A stretch of DNA of 64,000 nucleotides from JARRNE01 sp963824085 (GCA_963824085.1 CAWGNT010000014.1:62001-126000); one strand, 5' to 3'. Counted from the first letter of the stretch, positions 17,882 through 28,032 are shown. Notes: generated by a model not told the origin, from the letters alone. Numbers and translations are program-made.

Positions 17882-18658
17882 ATGGGTTTTCTGCAAGATA
17901 AGCGCGCGCTCGTCGTGGGTGTCGCCAGCACTCGATCCATCGCCTGGGGCGTGGCTGAGGCCATGCACCGCGAGGGGGCGCAGATCGCCTTCACCTACCA
18001 AGGTGAAAAGCTCAAGGAGCGCGTCGAGGACTTTGCGGCCCGGTGTGATTCGGATATCGCACTCCCGCTGGATGTGGCAAGAGACGATGAGATCGCCGCT
18101 GTGTTCGAGTCCTTGGGTCAGCGCTGGGACGGGCTCGACATCATCGTTCATTCGGTGGGATTTGCGCCGCGCGACCAGCTGGAGGGTGACTACGCCGACG
18201 TCGTCACTCGGGACGGATTCCGCATCGCCCACGATATCAGCTCGTACAGCCTTGCCGCCTTAGCCAAGGCGGGACGGCCGCTGATGAAGGGGAGGAGCGG
18301 TTCTCTGCTGACGATGACTTACCTGGGTGCCGTGCGTGCGATTCCCAATTACAACGTCATGGGGGTGGCCAAGGCCAGCCTCGAGGCCAACGTGCGCTAC
18401 CTCGCTGCGTCCCTTGGGCCCGAAGGTACGCGGGTCAACGCCATCTCCGCCGGACCGATCCGCACGCTCGCCGCATCCGGCATCTCCGACTTCCGCTCCA
18501 TGCTGAAATACGTGGAGGAGCGCACGCCGCTGCGCCGCAACGTAACGATCGAAGAGGTCGGCAACGCCGCTGCCTTTCTGTGCTCCGACCTGGCATCCGG
18601 CGTCACTGGCGACGTCCTGTACGTCGACACCGGCTACCACATCCTCGGCATGGCCTGA
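17882..18658 (+). CDS. fabI: Enoyl-[acyl-carrier-protein] reductase [NADH]
   Basis: A protein of 258 residues catalyses the last reduction of each fatty-acid elongation cycle in the cytoplasm. The start MGFLQDKRALVVGVASTRSI shows the divergent SDR nucleotide-binding loop of FabI. The catalytic pair Tyr-x6-Lys is visible in NYNVMGVAK, with the second tyrosine in TYLGAVRA ten residues earlier. The C-terminus is VDTGYHILGMA. AAGGACC lies upstream of the ATG as the ribosome site. The gene stands alone, divergent from the binding-protein gene and convergent with ppiD. Confidence 0.97.
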   Translation: MGFLQDKRALVVGVASTRSIAWGVAEAMHREGAQIAFTYQGEKLKERVEDFAARCDSDIALPLDVARDDEIAAVFESLGQRWDGLDIIVHSVGFAPRDQLEGDYADVVTRDGFRIAHDISSYSLAALAKAGRPLMKGRSGSLLTMTYLGAVRAIPNYNVMGVAKASLEANVRYLAASLGPEGTRVNAISAGPIRTLAASGISDFRSMLKYVEERTPLRRNVTIEEVGNAAAFLCSDLASGVTGDVLYVDTGYHILGMA

Positions 18659-18674
18659 CGCTGACCGCCCAGAT

Positions 18675-18700
18675 CAGGAGGGGCCGGGGCTGGCCCCTTA
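18675..18700. terminator. Putative bidirectional terminator between fabI and ppiD
   Basis: The hairpin AGGGGCC-GGGGCT-GGCCCCT sits in the 49-bp gap between the convergent stops of fabI and ppiD. Flanking T or A runs are weak, so efficiency is uncertain. Confidence 0.45.
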
Positions 18701-18707
18701 ACCGCAA

Positions 18708-20630
18708 TCAGTCGACCCGTGCCTCCCCGATGGGCTTGCGCTCGATCTTTGCGCGCCTCTCCAGGTCCGTCGCGAGGTCCTCGTAGTAACGACTGCCGAT
18801 CGTTTGCGCGAGCTCGCGCCGCTGTTGATCGCGCGCGGCCTTGGTCAGGGCGTCGGGTGAACCGTCGACGACCTCTGACACGCTGACGACCGCGGCATTG
18901 CCCTGCGCCAAGGACGCACTCCCGTAGCTCGCGACGTCCTCTTGTGGCCGCGGGAGGCTGAATGCCATGTCACGAACCGCAGGAGGAACGTCCGGCGCCG
19001 TCCGCGTGATCAGGCCCGGGGCTTTGAGCTCATAGTCCTCCGCAACCTCCGCGAGCTTTGCTCCTCCCTTCAGCTGCTCGGTCAGCTTGACCGCTGCAGC
19101 CTTCGCTGCTTCGGTCGCCTCTTGGTCGCGCAGGTTCTCGACGATCTGATCGCGCACATCGGCCAGGGGCTTGACGGTAGCATCTTCGTGCTCCACAACG
19201 CGCAGCACGATGGATTCCTGCACATTCCGCTCAGGCTCGATGACCTCGCTGTTATGGCGCTCCTTGAGCACGTCGTCGCTGAATGCCGCAGCGATTACCT
19301 TGGGGTTGGCGAGGATACCCTTCCCACCCGAGCGCTCTAGCCAGCCGCTGGTCTGGATCTTGAGGCCGAGCGCCTGAGCAGCCGGCTCCAGCGAATCTGG
19401 CGATTCATATGTCATATTGGCCAGCTTCTCTGCCGAGTCGTAATAGGCCCCCTCAGCATTCCTCTTCTTAGCCCGGGCAGCCAACTGGTCCTTGACCTCC
19501 TCGAACGGCTTGACCTTGCTGGGCTCGATCTTCGTCACCTCGAGCAGGTGGTAACCGAACTGCGTACGAACCGGCTCGCTCACCTCGCCTTGCTTGAGCG
19601 AAAAGGCGGCCTGATCGAAGGCCGGATCCATGAGGCCCTTCTCGATGAACCCGAGGTCACCCCCCTGGGCGGCGGACCCGGGGTCCTGTGAGACCTCCTT
19701 CGCGACCTTCGCGAAATCCTCGCCCGACTCGATCCGCTTGCGGATCTCGATGATACGGGCCTTGGCAGCCTCCGCGGCAGCGGCATCGGCTTTGGGATCG
19801 ACCGTAATCAGGATATGCCGCACGTCCCGACGCTCGGGCTGCTGAAAACGGTCGATCTCCGACTCATAGAGCTGACGCAGCTCGTCATCTGACGGGTTCT
19901 CCGCCGGCGTGCTGGAATCTGCATTCAGGACCAAATACTGGAGCTTCACCCGCTCTGGCACCTTGAAGAGCGACTGGTTTGCCTGGTAGTAGCTCTCGAT
20001 CTTCTCGTCGCTCACCTTCCCCTCGGTCTTGAAGCGGTCCTTTGGCACCAAGACGTAGCTCACCTTGCGCTGCTGGCCCTGCAGCCGGATCGCCTGCTCC
20101 AGCTCCTTGTTGGTCACAAGCTCGCTTGCGACGACGGCCCGGGCGAGCTGACTGCTCACGATACGCTGACGCAGATTGTCCTCGAACTGGGGCGGTCGCA
20201 TGCCCTGCAGCTCGAGCTGCCGCTCGTAGGTCGCGTTGTCGAAACGGCCATCCTTTTGAAACGCCGGGTTGCTCATGATTGCGATGCGCAGCTCCTGATT
20301 GGACGCACGCAGACCCATGTCATGGGAGACCTGCAGCAGCAGGTTGTCACGGATCATCTGGTCGAGCACCTGAGCACGCATCGTCTTATCGTCGAAAAGT
20401 CCTGGGCGGTACGCCGAACCGAGCTGTTCGCGCAGACGCGCGCGGACCTCGCGGTACCGGTAGTCGAATGCCCGCTCCTTGATATCGACGCCGTTGACGC
20501 TGGCAACCACCGGCTCGCCGCCGATGCCGAGGTAAGACTGAATGCCCCAGAGGGCGAAGGGGATACTGATCAGGATCACGATCGCCCAGGCGATCCACCC
20601 TTGTGCGCGTTCTCTAATCGTCTGCAGCAT
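18708..20630 (-). CDS. ppiD: Periplasmic chaperone / peptidyl-prolyl isomerase PpiD (SurA-like)
   Basis: The protein has 640 residues. One N-terminal membrane anchor (about residues 11-34, WIAWAIVILISIPFALWGI) leaves the rest in the periplasm. A SurA-N type region is followed by a parvulin rotamase domain (RDVRHILITVDP ... AAQGGDLGFIEKG ... RTQFGYHLLEV) near residues 265-360, and then a second, degenerate C-terminal domain. It assists folding of outer-membrane and secreted proteins at the Sec translocon. Its position after hupB and the tRNAs is the usual gammaproteobacterial order. Confidence 0.95.
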   Translation of the reverse strand: MLQTIRERAQGWIAWAIVILISIPFALWGIQSYLGIGGEPVVASVNGVDIKERAFDYRYREVRARLREQLGSAYRPGLFDDKTMRAQVLDQMIRDNLLLQVSHDMGLRASNQELRIAIMSNPAFQKDGRFDNATYERQLELQGMRPPQFEDNLRQRIVSSQLARAVVASELVTNKELEQAIRLQGQQRKVSYVLVPKDRFKTEGKVSDEKIESYYQANQSLFKVPERVKLQYLVLNADSSTPAENPSDDELRQLYESEIDRFQQPERRDVRHILITVDPKADAAAAEAAKARIIEIRKRIESGEDFAKVAKEVSQDPGSAAQGGDLGFIEKGLMDPAFDQAAFSLKQGEVSEPVRTQFGYHLLEVTKIEPSKVKPFEEVKDQLAARAKKRNAEGAYYDSAEKLANMTYESPDSLEPAAQALGLKIQTSGWLERSGGKGILANPKVIAAAFSDDVLKERHNSEVIEPERNVQESIVLRVVEHEDATVKPLADVRDQIVENLRDQEATEAAKAAAVKLTEQLKGGAKLAEVAEDYELKAPGLITRTAPDVPPAVRDMAFSLPRPQEDVASYGSASLAQGNAAVVSVSEVVDGSPDALTKAARDQQRRELAQTIGSRYYEDLATDLERRAKIERKPIGEARVD

Positions 20631-20708
20631 GACGGAACCGATAGGAAGAATCGAAGACGCAGAACGAAAAACGGGGTACCTCGCAAGATACCCCGTCTTC
20701 GGTTCTAT

Positions 20709-20785
20709 TGGCGGAGTGGACGGGACTCGAACCCGCGACCCCCGGCGTGACAGGCCGGTATTCTAACCAACTGAACTACCACTCC
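20709..20785 (-). tRNA. tRNA-Asp (GTC)
   Basis: The minus strand folds as a complete cloverleaf. The acceptor GGAGTGG pairs with CCACTCC, the anticodon loop is CTGTCAC with anticodon GTC, the T loop is TTCGAGT, and the encoded 3' end is CCA. Confidence 0.95.
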
Positions 20786-20794
20786 CTGTTCGCT

Positions 20795-20870
20795 TGGTGG
20801 GTGCTGCAGGGCTCGAACCTGCGACCCTCGCCTTGTAAGGGCGATGCTCTCCCAGCTGAGCTAAGCACCC
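20795..20870 (-). tRNA. tRNA-Val (TAC)
   Basis: A complete cloverleaf on the minus strand: acceptor GGGTGCT / AGCACCC, D arm GCTCAGCTGGGAGAGC, anticodon loop CTTACAA with anticodon TAC, T arm TTCGAGC, and encoded CCA. It lies 9 bp upstream of tRNA-Asp, probably co-transcribed. Confidence 0.95.
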
Positions 20871-20883
20871 CGAAGACGAACCT

Positions 20884-21156
20884 TCATTGTATAGCGTCCT
20901 TCAGACCCTTGCCAGCCTTAAATGACGGGGTCTTCGAGGCCGCAATCTCGATGCTCGCGCCCGTCTGCGGGTTGCGGCCGGTTCTTGCGGCACGCTCTTT
21001 GACCGAAAACGTGCCGAAGCCGATCAGCGATACAGCGTCGCCGTTCTTGAGTGCCGTGGCGATGGCATCCGTCAGACCGTCCAACGCTCTTCCCGCCGCG
21101 GATTTTGGAATTTCTGCCGCATCCGCCATCGCCTCAATAAGATCAGATTTGTTCAT
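20884..21156 (-). CDS. hupB: DNA-binding protein HU-beta
   Basis: A protein of 90 residues starting MNKSDLIEAMADAAEIPKSA. It has the HU signature GFGTFSVKERAARTGRNPQTG in the DNA-binding arm region and ends AGKGLKDAIQ. The ATG at 21156 follows GGGGGAATA, a good ribosome site; the in-frame start further upstream lacks HU similarity. HU bends and compacts DNA. It sits between lon and the tRNA-Val/Asp pair. Confidence 0.96.
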   Translation of the reverse strand: MNKSDLIEAMADAAEIPKSAAGRALDGLTDAIATALKNGDAVSLIGFGTFSVKERAARTGRNPQTGASIEIAASKTPSFKAGKGLKDAIQ

Positions 21157-21565
21157 TATTCCCCCGTTAGCTTTCGCTAGACCCTGCAGTTCCACCACGA
21201 TTGAATCAATATCAATCTTTCCCTCTAGTCGCCCTGCGGTTTATAACGAGCGCGCTGGTACGTGTCAAGCCAGCCGATGAACTTCCTCATCGGGGCGAAA
21301 TAAACTTGCGAGCGGCGTAAAAGAAAAGCTCGATAACCACCACCCGACTCTCGGGCATTGCCTAGGGAGATGCTGATCGAATCGGCGTCTCCCGCGAGGC
21401 TGGACGTCCCAACATTTCGATACCGGCGAGGGACTGAAAATGACGGCGTCTGCCGATCCAGGCTTTTCGGATGCCGGGTGCTGAGAAATCCAGGATGGAC
21501 CTATTCAGCGCTTCCTTAGGGACATGTGCGGAGCAACCGAAGGGCATGCCCCGCCCATCCTCGAC
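21157..21565. other. Intergenic region between lon and hupB
   Basis: About 400 bp without a recognisable gene. The part next to hupB is AT-richer (TTGATATTGATTCAATC on the minus strand) and probably holds its promoter. I see nothing definable in the remainder. Confidence 0.5.
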
Positions 21566-24022
21566 TCAATGGTGCGTACGCGCCCCGGTCCCCTTCTTCT
21601 TCGCCGCCTTCGGCGCCGGACGCTCCTCGGGCGTTTCGCTGGGGCTCTCCTCCGGCGATGCGGTCGTCAATTCCGGCCGTTCCACCAGTGCGACGTCCAG
21701 TACCTCGTCGATCCAGCGCACAGGGCGGATGGTGAGATTCTGTTTAATGTTCTTGGGTATCTCGGCGAGGTCGCGTTCATTCTCGTGCGGGATAACCACG
21801 GTCTCAATGCCACCCCGATGCGCGGCTAATAGCTTTTCCTTAAGACCGCCGATTGGTAATACCTCACCGCGCAGCGTGATCTCACCCGTCATGGCCACAC
21901 TCGAACGCACGGGGACCTTCGTCAAGGCCGATACCAAGGCGGTGCACATCGCGACGCCGGCACTGGGTCCATCCTTGGGTGTCGCTCCCTCGGGAACGTG
22001 TATGTGCACGTCGAACTTCTGGTGAAAATCCGGGTCGATGCCCAGCGCTTCCGCCCGGCTGCGCACGACCGTCATGGCTGCCTGGATCGACTCCTGCATG
22101 ACCTCGCCGAGCTGACCCGTGTAGGTGAACTTGCCCTTGCCGGACACCAGCGCGGACTCGATGCGCAACAGCTCGCCGCCAACCTCCGTCCACGCCAGGC
22201 CGGTCACCTGGCCCACTTGATCGAACTCATCCGCCCGGCCGTAACGATAGCGCTGAACGCCCAGGTACTTGTCCAACCCCTTCGACGTCACGACCACGGC
22301 GCTGGTGCGCTTCTTAAGCAGTACTTCCTTGACCACCTTGCGGCAGACCTTGGAGATCTCCCGCTCCAGGTTGCGCACTCCGGCCTCCCGCGTATAGTGA
22401 CGGATGATGTCGCGCAGCGTCGTCTCCCGAATGACGACCTCGCCATCCTTGAGACCGTTGTTCTTCATCTGCTTCGGAATGAGGTACTTCTCGGCGATGC
22501 GGACCTTCTCGTCCTCCGTATAGCCGGACAGACGAATCACCTCCATGCGGTCGAGCAGTGCCGGGGGGACATTGAGGGTGTTTGCGGTGGCCACGAACAT
22601 CACCTCGGAAAGGTCGAAGTCGACCTCGAGGTAGTGATCGTTGAACGTGTGATTCTGCTCCGGGTCGAGCACTTCAAGAAGGGCCGAGGCCGGGTCCCCG
22701 CGGAAATCCATCGCCATCTTGTCGATCTCGTCCAGCAGGAAGAGTGAGTTGCGCGAGGCCGCCTTCGACAGATTCTGGATGATCTTTCCAGGCAGGGCGC
22801 CGATATAGGTGCGCCGGTGTCCACGAATCTCCGCCTCGTCCCGCACGCCGCCTAGGGACATCCGAACGAACTTGCGGTTGGTGGCGCGTGCGATGGAGTG
22901 CCCAAGGGAGGTCTTACCGACACCCGGGGGTCCGACCAGACACAGGATCGGCCCCTTGAGCTTACGCACCCGCTGCTGTACGGCAAGGTATTCCAGGATG
23001 CGCTCCTTAACCTTCTCCAGCCCGTAGTGATCGGCCTCCAGGACCTCTTCGGCGACGCGAATGTCGTTGCGTATGCGCGTCCGCTTCTTCCACGGGACGT
23101 TGACCAAGGTGTCCACGTAGTTGCGCACGACGGTTGCTTCCGCGGACATGGGCGACATGAGCTTGAGCTTGTTGAGCTCCCCAAGTGCCTTGGCCTTGAC
23201 GTCTTTCGGCATCCCGGCCCCTTCGATCCGCTTGTTCAGGTCCTCGATCTCGTTTGGCGCCTCCTCGAGCTCACCCAGCTCCTTCTGGATCGCCTTCATC
23301 TGCTCGTTGAGGTAGTACTCGCGCTGGTTCTTCTCCATCTGCCGCTTGACGCGGCCACGGATGCGCTTCTCCATCTGCAGGATGTCGTTCTCAGACTCCA
23401 TCAGACCCATGAGATGTTCCAGCCGCGCCTGGACGTCGAACATCTCCAGAACGCGCTGCTTCTCTTCGAGCTTCAGAGACATGTGCGCCGCCATGGTGTC
23501 GGCAAGGCGGCTTGCCTCGTCGATGCTCGACAGCGAGGTCAGCACCTCGGGCGGGACCTTCTTGTTCAGCTTCACATACTGGTCGAACAGCGCCACCGCC
23601 GAGCGCATCAAGACCTCCTGCTCGCGCTCATCCGCCTCCAGCACGTCTGGCAGCGGTGAGATCACGGCAGTAAATGCTTCGGAGGTGGTCACGAAGGATT
23701 CGATGCCGGCACGTTGGTTCCCCTCGACCAGCACCTTGACCGTGCCGTCCGGCAGCTTGAGGAGCTGGAGGATGTTGGCGAGCGTCCCCACGGAGTGAAG
23801 ATCCTTCACCGCAGGGTCGTCCACATCGGCGCTCTTCTGCGCCACGAGCAGGATCTGTTTGTCGCTCGCCATCGCGCTGTCAAGCGCCTTGATGGACTTC
23901 TCGCGGCCGACGAACAGCGGGATGACCATGTGGGGATAGACGACGACGTCGCGCAACGGCAGGACGGGCACCTCTTGACGGGCACCGGCGTTCGCGAAAG
24001 TAGTGATTGCTTTCTCGGCCAT
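21566..24022 (-). CDS. lon: ATP-dependent protease La (Lon)
   Basis: A protein of 818 residues with start MAEKAITTFANAGARQ; an upstream in-frame extension has no Lon similarity. The N-terminal substrate domain (VPVLPLRDVVVYPHMVIPLF) is followed by a coiled region. The AAA+ domain has Walker A GPPGVGKTSLG and Walker B LFLLDEIDK. The protease domain has the catalytic Ser in GPSAGVAM and Lys in GGLKEKLLAA. The C-terminus is a Lys/Pro-rich tail. It degrades misfolded and regulatory proteins in the cytoplasm and follows clpX in the conserved tig-clpP-clpX-lon-hupB order. Confidence 0.97.
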   Translation of the reverse strand: MAEKAITTFANAGARQEVPVLPLRDVVVYPHMVIPLFVGREKSIKALDSAMASDKQILLVAQKSADVDDPAVKDLHSVGTLANILQLLKLPDGTVKVLVEGNQRAGIESFVTTSEAFTAVISPLPDVLEADEREQEVLMRSAVALFDQYVKLNKKVPPEVLTSLSSIDEASRLADTMAAHMSLKLEEKQRVLEMFDVQARLEHLMGLMESENDILQMEKRIRGRVKRQMEKNQREYYLNEQMKAIQKELGELEEAPNEIEDLNKRIEGAGMPKDVKAKALGELNKLKLMSPMSAEATVVRNYVDTLVNVPWKKRTRIRNDIRVAEEVLEADHYGLEKVKERILEYLAVQQRVRKLKGPILCLVGPPGVGKTSLGHSIARATNRKFVRMSLGGVRDEAEIRGHRRTYIGALPGKIIQNLSKAASRNSLFLLDEIDKMAMDFRGDPASALLEVLDPEQNHTFNDHYLEVDFDLSEVMFVATANTLNVPPALLDRMEVIRLSGYTEDEKVRIAEKYLIPKQMKNNGLKDGEVVIRETTLRDIIRHYTREAGVRNLEREISKVCRKVVKEVLLKKRTSAVVVTSKGLDKYLGVQRYRYGRADEFDQVGQVTGLAWTEVGGELLRIESALVSGKGKFTYTGQLGEVMQESIQAAMTVVRSRAEALGIDPDFHQKFDVHIHVPEGATPKDGPSAGVAMCTALVSALTKVPVRSSVAMTGEITLRGEVLPIGGLKEKLLAAHRGGIETVVIPHENERDLAEIPKNIKQNLTIRPVRWIDEVLDVALVERPELTTASPEESPSETPEERPAPKAAKKKGTGARTHH

Positions 24023-24244
24023 GAAAAAAATGTGCTCGGTTGGTGTTTCAGTCCACGCTCGCCTCGGATGGAATCTTGACCCCACGCACCCTCGCAAGGG
24101 GCGATCGCGCGGACATGGCAGGATTGGGGGTAAAGCCGTAGAAGGGATAGTTAGGGCGTTCCCGCTGCAGTTCAACGCCAACGCGCAGCGGCCGGGGACC
24201 CGGCCATCCCCGGGCGAGACCGGTAATAGAGGGAAGCGGGACCC

Positions 24245-25519
24245 TCAATCGGAGACGGCGAGCTGCTTGTCGACCCCGTCGTAGATCACGAACGGAGCGT
24301 TCTCCCCGGCGATGACCGAGCCGTCGACGACCACCTTGCAGACATCGTGCATCGATGGCAGGTCGTACATGATGTCCAGCAATACCTGCTCCATGATGGT
24401 GCGAAGCCCCCGCGCGCCCGTCTTGCGCTCCATCGCCTTGTGAGCGATGGACCGCAGCGCGTCATCGCGCAACTCCAGCTCGCAGCCCTCCATGTCGAAC
24501 AAGCGCCTGTACTGCTTGATGAGCGCGTTCTTGGGCTCGGTGAGAATCCGCACGAGCGCCGACTCGTCAAGCTCTTCGAGGGTGGCGATGACCGGGAGGC
24601 GTCCGACAAACTCCGGGATGAGCCCATATCTTATAAGGTCTTCAGGCTCCACCTCACTCAGCAGCTGCCCGAGCCTCTTGTCGTCGCCCTGGCTGTGGAC
24701 CTCGGCCGAGAAGCCGATTCCGCCCTTCTTCGAGCGGTTCCGGATCACCTTGTCCAGCCCGGCGAACGCCCCCCCGACGATGAAGAGAATATTGGCGGTA
24801 TCGACCTGGAGAAACTCTTGCTGGGGGTGCTTGCGCCCGCCCTGCGGCGGGACCGATGCGATCGTCCCCTCGATCAGCTTCAGTAGGGCCTGCTGAACGC
24901 CCTCCCCCGACACGTCCCGGGTGATCGATGGATTGTCCGACTTGCGCGAGATCTTATCGATTTCGTCGATATAGACGATGCCCGTCTGCGCCTTCTCGAC
25001 GTCGTAGTCACACTTCTGCAGGAGCTTCTGGATGATGTTCTCGACGTCTTCCCCTACATAGCCGGCCTCGGTAAGGGTCGTGGCGTCGGCGATTGTGAAG
25101 GGCACGTTGAGCAGCCGCGCAAGGGTCTCGGCAAGGAGTGTCTTTCCGGAACCGGTCGGCCCGATGAGCAGAATATTGCTCTTGGCGATTTCGATCTCTT
25201 CCTTCGCCCCAGTCGTCTCCAACCGTTTGTAGTGGTTGTAAACGGCCACCGAGAGGACCTTTTTGGCCTTCTCTTGCCCGATGACGTACTGATCCAGGAT
25301 CTCGTTGATCTCGCGCGGCTTTGGCAGCTTGCTCGCGGCGTCGCCGATACCATCCTGCATCTCCTCGCGGATGATGTCATTGCAAAGCTCGACGCACTCG
25401 TCGCAGATGAAGACGGAGGGGCCCGCGATCAGCTTGCGGACCTCGTGTTGGCTCTTGCCGCAGAACGAGCAGTAAAGGAGCTTACCGTCGTCGCCCTTGC
25501 CGTGGTTGCTGCCACTCAT
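24245..25519 (-). CDS. clpX: ATP-dependent Clp protease ATP-binding subunit ClpX
   Basis: A protein of 424 residues. The N-terminal zinc-binding domain shows CSFCGKSQHEV and CDECVELC. The AAA+ core has Walker A GPTGSGKT, Walker B VYIDEIDKI, the pore loop TEAGYVGEDV and the RKH loop GGRKHPQQE. The hexamer unfolds substrates and feeds them to ClpP, which is encoded immediately upstream (177 bp gap). Confidence 0.97.
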   Translation of the reverse strand: MSGSNHGKGDDGKLLYCSFCGKSQHEVRKLIAGPSVFICDECVELCNDIIREEMQDGIGDAASKLPKPREINEILDQYVIGQEKAKKVLSVAVYNHYKRLETTGAKEEIEIAKSNILLIGPTGSGKTLLAETLARLLNVPFTIADATTLTEAGYVGEDVENIIQKLLQKCDYDVEKAQTGIVYIDEIDKISRKSDNPSITRDVSGEGVQQALLKLIEGTIASVPPQGGRKHPQQEFLQVDTANILFIVGGAFAGLDKVIRNRSKKGGIGFSAEVHSQGDDKRLGQLLSEVEPEDLIRYGLIPEFVGRLPVIATLEELDESALVRILTEPKNALIKQYRRLFDMEGCELELRDDALRSIAHKAMERKTGARGLRTIMEQVLLDIMYDLPSMHDVCKVVVDGSVIAGENAPFVIYDGVDKQLAVSD

Positions 25520-25696
25520 CGGAATCTGGCTCTCTGGAAGATCGGTCAGGACAAGCGAGCGCGCGCCTGCCCTGGGGTGGGGTTAATCATAACGGTTTGC
25601 CGAGAGATGGCAAGGCGACAAGCGCGCAGGAATTGGCGCTGCCCCACACAAACGGGGCGCCCCGGAAAGCCGAAAAAGCAAGCGCGACCGGTATGA

Positions 25697-26338
25697 TCAC
25701 GCCACCGTCGATGGGCCCCTCTGGTCGAGCACCGTGTCGATCAGGCCGTACTCCACCGCAGCCTCTCCGCCCATGAAACGGTCACGCTCCGTGTCCTCGG
25801 CAACCTTCTCCACCGGCTGGCCCGTGTGGCGGGACAGGATGTGGTTGAGCTGCTCGCGGATGTGCAGGATCTCGCGCGCATGGATGTCGACGTCGGTCGC
25901 CTGGCCTTGGAAGCCGCCGAGGGGCTGGTGGATCATCATGCGCGAGTGCGGCAGGCAGTAGCGCTTACCGGGCGCACCGCCAGCCAACAGGAGGGCACCC
26001 ATGCTCGCCGCCTGTCCGATGCACATGGTGCTGACGTCTGGACGTATGAAGCGCATCGTGTCGTAAATTGCCAATCCGGCCGTCACGGAGCCGCCCGGCG
26101 AGTTGATGTAGAGGTGAACGTCCTTGTCGGGATTCTCGGACTCGAGGAACAGGAGCTGGGCGACCACCAGATTTGCCATGTGGTCTTCCACCGGTCCGAC
26201 GATAAACACGACGCGCTCTTTGAGCAGGCGCGAATAGATATCGAACGAGCGCTCCCCGCGGGCCGTCTGCTCGATAACGATGGGCACCAGGCCCAGAGCC
26301 TTCGGATCAAAATCAGTACTCGCGGAAACCTTGCTCAT
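25697..26338 (-). CDS. clpP: ATP-dependent Clp protease proteolytic subunit ClpP
   Basis: A protein of 213 residues. The serine protease sites are visible: Ser in GQAASMGAL and His in LPHSRMMIHQP. A short N-terminal propeptide precedes LGLVPIVIEQTARGERSFD. It forms the tetradecameric peptidase used by ClpX (next gene) and ClpA. The gene is 46 bp downstream of tig and probably co-transcribed with it. Confidence 0.97.
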   Translation of the reverse strand: MSKVSASTDFDPKALGLVPIVIEQTARGERSFDIYSRLLKERVVFIVGPVEDHMANLVVAQLLFLESENPDKDVHLYINSPGGSVTAGLAIYDTMRFIRPDVSTMCIGQAASMGALLLAGGAPGKRYCLPHSRMMIHQPLGGFQGQATDVDIHAREILHIREQLNHILSRHTGQPVEKVAEDTERDRFMGGEAAVEYGLIDTVLDQRGPSTVA

Positions 26339-26384
26339 GATTGCCTCTCAATTCGCAGTATCCGAACCTTGGGAAGGCAGCAGG

Positions 26385-27686
26385 TCATCCGCCCTGCGCG
26401 GAATCCGCCAGCTGCTGAAAGCTCATGGGCTCGTCGTCCACCTGGACCTGGCTCATGATCCAATCGACTACCTGATCCTCCAGCGCGAGGGATTCGATGG
26501 AGGCAAGCTGCTCCTTATCCTTATAATAGAAATCCACAACCTCTCGCGGGTCCTCGTAGGTGGAAGCCATGTCCTCAACCGCGGCGCGAACCCGTTTCTG
26601 GTCTACCTTGATTCCATTTACCTTAATCACCTCCCCCATCAACAGTCCAAGCGCAACCCGCCGCCGCGCAGATTCTTCGAAGAGGTTGTCGGGGAGCTCG
26701 AACTTGGCCCCGGCCGCACCCTGCCGCGCCTGCTCCTTCAGGGCGCGTATCTCATCCTTGATCAGTGCCGTCGGGAGATCGATCGGGTTAGCGGCAAGCA
26801 GGGTTTCCATGGCCTGGTGCTTGACGCGGGCGCTGGTGCGCTGCTTCAGCTCGCGCTCCATATTCTGTCGCACGTCCTGCCGGAAGCGGCCCACGTCACC
26901 ATCTTGGATGCCGAACGCCCGTGCAAACTCCCCGTCGACCTCCGGCAGCACCGCCTCCTCAACCGAGCTGATACGCACATCGAACCGGGCCGCCTTACCC
27001 TTCAGCTTCTCCGCGTGATAGTCTTCCGGGAAGCTCAGGTCGAGCTGACGCTCTTCTCCAGCCCGGGCGCCAATCAGACCGCTCTCGAATCCGGGAACCA
27101 ACCGCCCCGAGCCAAGCTCGACCCGAACGTCCTCGCCCTTGCCGCCTTCGAACGCCTCACCGTCGACGGTGCCGCTGAAAGCGATGACCAGGCGATCACC
27201 GTCCTGAGCCGGTCGCTCCACTGGAGTCCAGGTCTGACGCTGTCGCCTTAGCCGCTCGATCATGGCGTCCACGTCGCCCTCGGTCACCTCCGCTACCGGC
27301 CGCTTAATCGTCTTGCCTCCAAGCGATCCGAGCTCAAACTGGGGTAGAACCTCGAAGACGGCGGTGTAGGCGTAGCGTCTCTCCGCTTCGTCGATTTGGG
27401 CCTCGATGTGGGGCGAGCCAACCGGCCGCAAGTGCTCTTGGGTCAGTGCCTCGGTGAAGCTGGACTTCACCAGCTCGCCAAAGACCTCGTGCTTCAGCTT
27501 TCCACCATAGCGCTGGCGAAGCATCTTCACGGGCACCTTTCCGGGCCGAAATCCAGGGATGCGGGCTGTCCGCGCCATCTGCTTGAGGCGCTTGTCAATC
27601 TCCGCCTCGATGCTCTCCGGCGGCAGTCCGACCGTCATCCGCCGTTCGAGCCCTTCACCGCTTTCCACTGATACTTGCATCTTCAT
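26385..27686 (-). CDS. tig: Trigger factor, ribosome-associated chaperone and prolyl isomerase
   Basis: A protein of 433 residues. The N-terminal ribosome-binding domain includes the signature region RIPGFRPGKVPVKMLRQRYG. The FKBP-type domain is recognisable at GDRLVIAFSGTVDGEAFEGG. The helical C-terminal domain follows and ends at AQGG. It acts on nascent chains at the ribosome exit. First gene of the tig-clpP-clpX-lon block. Confidence 0.97.
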   Translation of the reverse strand: MKMQVSVESGEGLERRMTVGLPPESIEAEIDKRLKQMARTARIPGFRPGKVPVKMLRQRYGGKLKHEVFGELVKSSFTEALTQEHLRPVGSPHIEAQIDEAERRYAYTAVFEVLPQFELGSLGGKTIKRPVAEVTEGDVDAMIERLRRQRQTWTPVERPAQDGDRLVIAFSGTVDGEAFEGGKGEDVRVELGSGRLVPGFESGLIGARAGEERQLDLSFPEDYHAEKLKGKAARFDVRISSVEEAVLPEVDGEFARAFGIQDGDVGRFRQDVRQNMERELKQRTSARVKHQAMETLLAANPIDLPTALIKDEIRALKEQARQGAAGAKFELPDNLFEESARRRVALGLLMGEVIKVNGIKVDQKRVRAAVEDMASTYEDPREVVDFYYKDKEQLASIESLALEDQVVDWIMSQVQVDDEPMSFQQLADSAQGG

Positions 27687-28032
27687 CTATCTCTCACGCT
27701 CACGGCGGCTGGAAACCTTCGCTTCTCCAACCGACCACCCCCACTGGCATCAACCGCCGCAACCCGGTCCGCAAGCCCACCGCCCACTTGACCCCAAGAC
27801 TGCGAGTCGACAAGTATCGCTCGCATCTTTGGCTCCGACCGTCGATCGCAAAGCCGATTACTATAGCCTTTCGTCGCGTGAGGCTCCAGCTGTCTCATTG
27901 GTCAAGGGTATATGCGGACCGCGAGGGCACTCCTATGCGCCGATGCTTTTCTGTAATCTTCGCCTGGCACACTGAATCCTTTCATTCCACCCGCCTTGGT
28001 CAAACGCACCTCTCGCGGAGGGAGCTGGAACC
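27687..28032. other. Divergent intergenic region, tig / flavin reductase-like gene
   Basis: About 345 bp that must contain the promoters of tig (minus) and of the gene at 28033 (plus). No plausible gene, hairpin terminator or clear promoter hexamers were identified. Confidence 0.45.

Noticed and set aside
24023..24244. Heat-shock sigma-32 promoter before lon
   Set aside because: A GTTGAAC ... CCCTAACT pair can be drawn on the minus strand but both halves deviate from consensus, so it was not listed.
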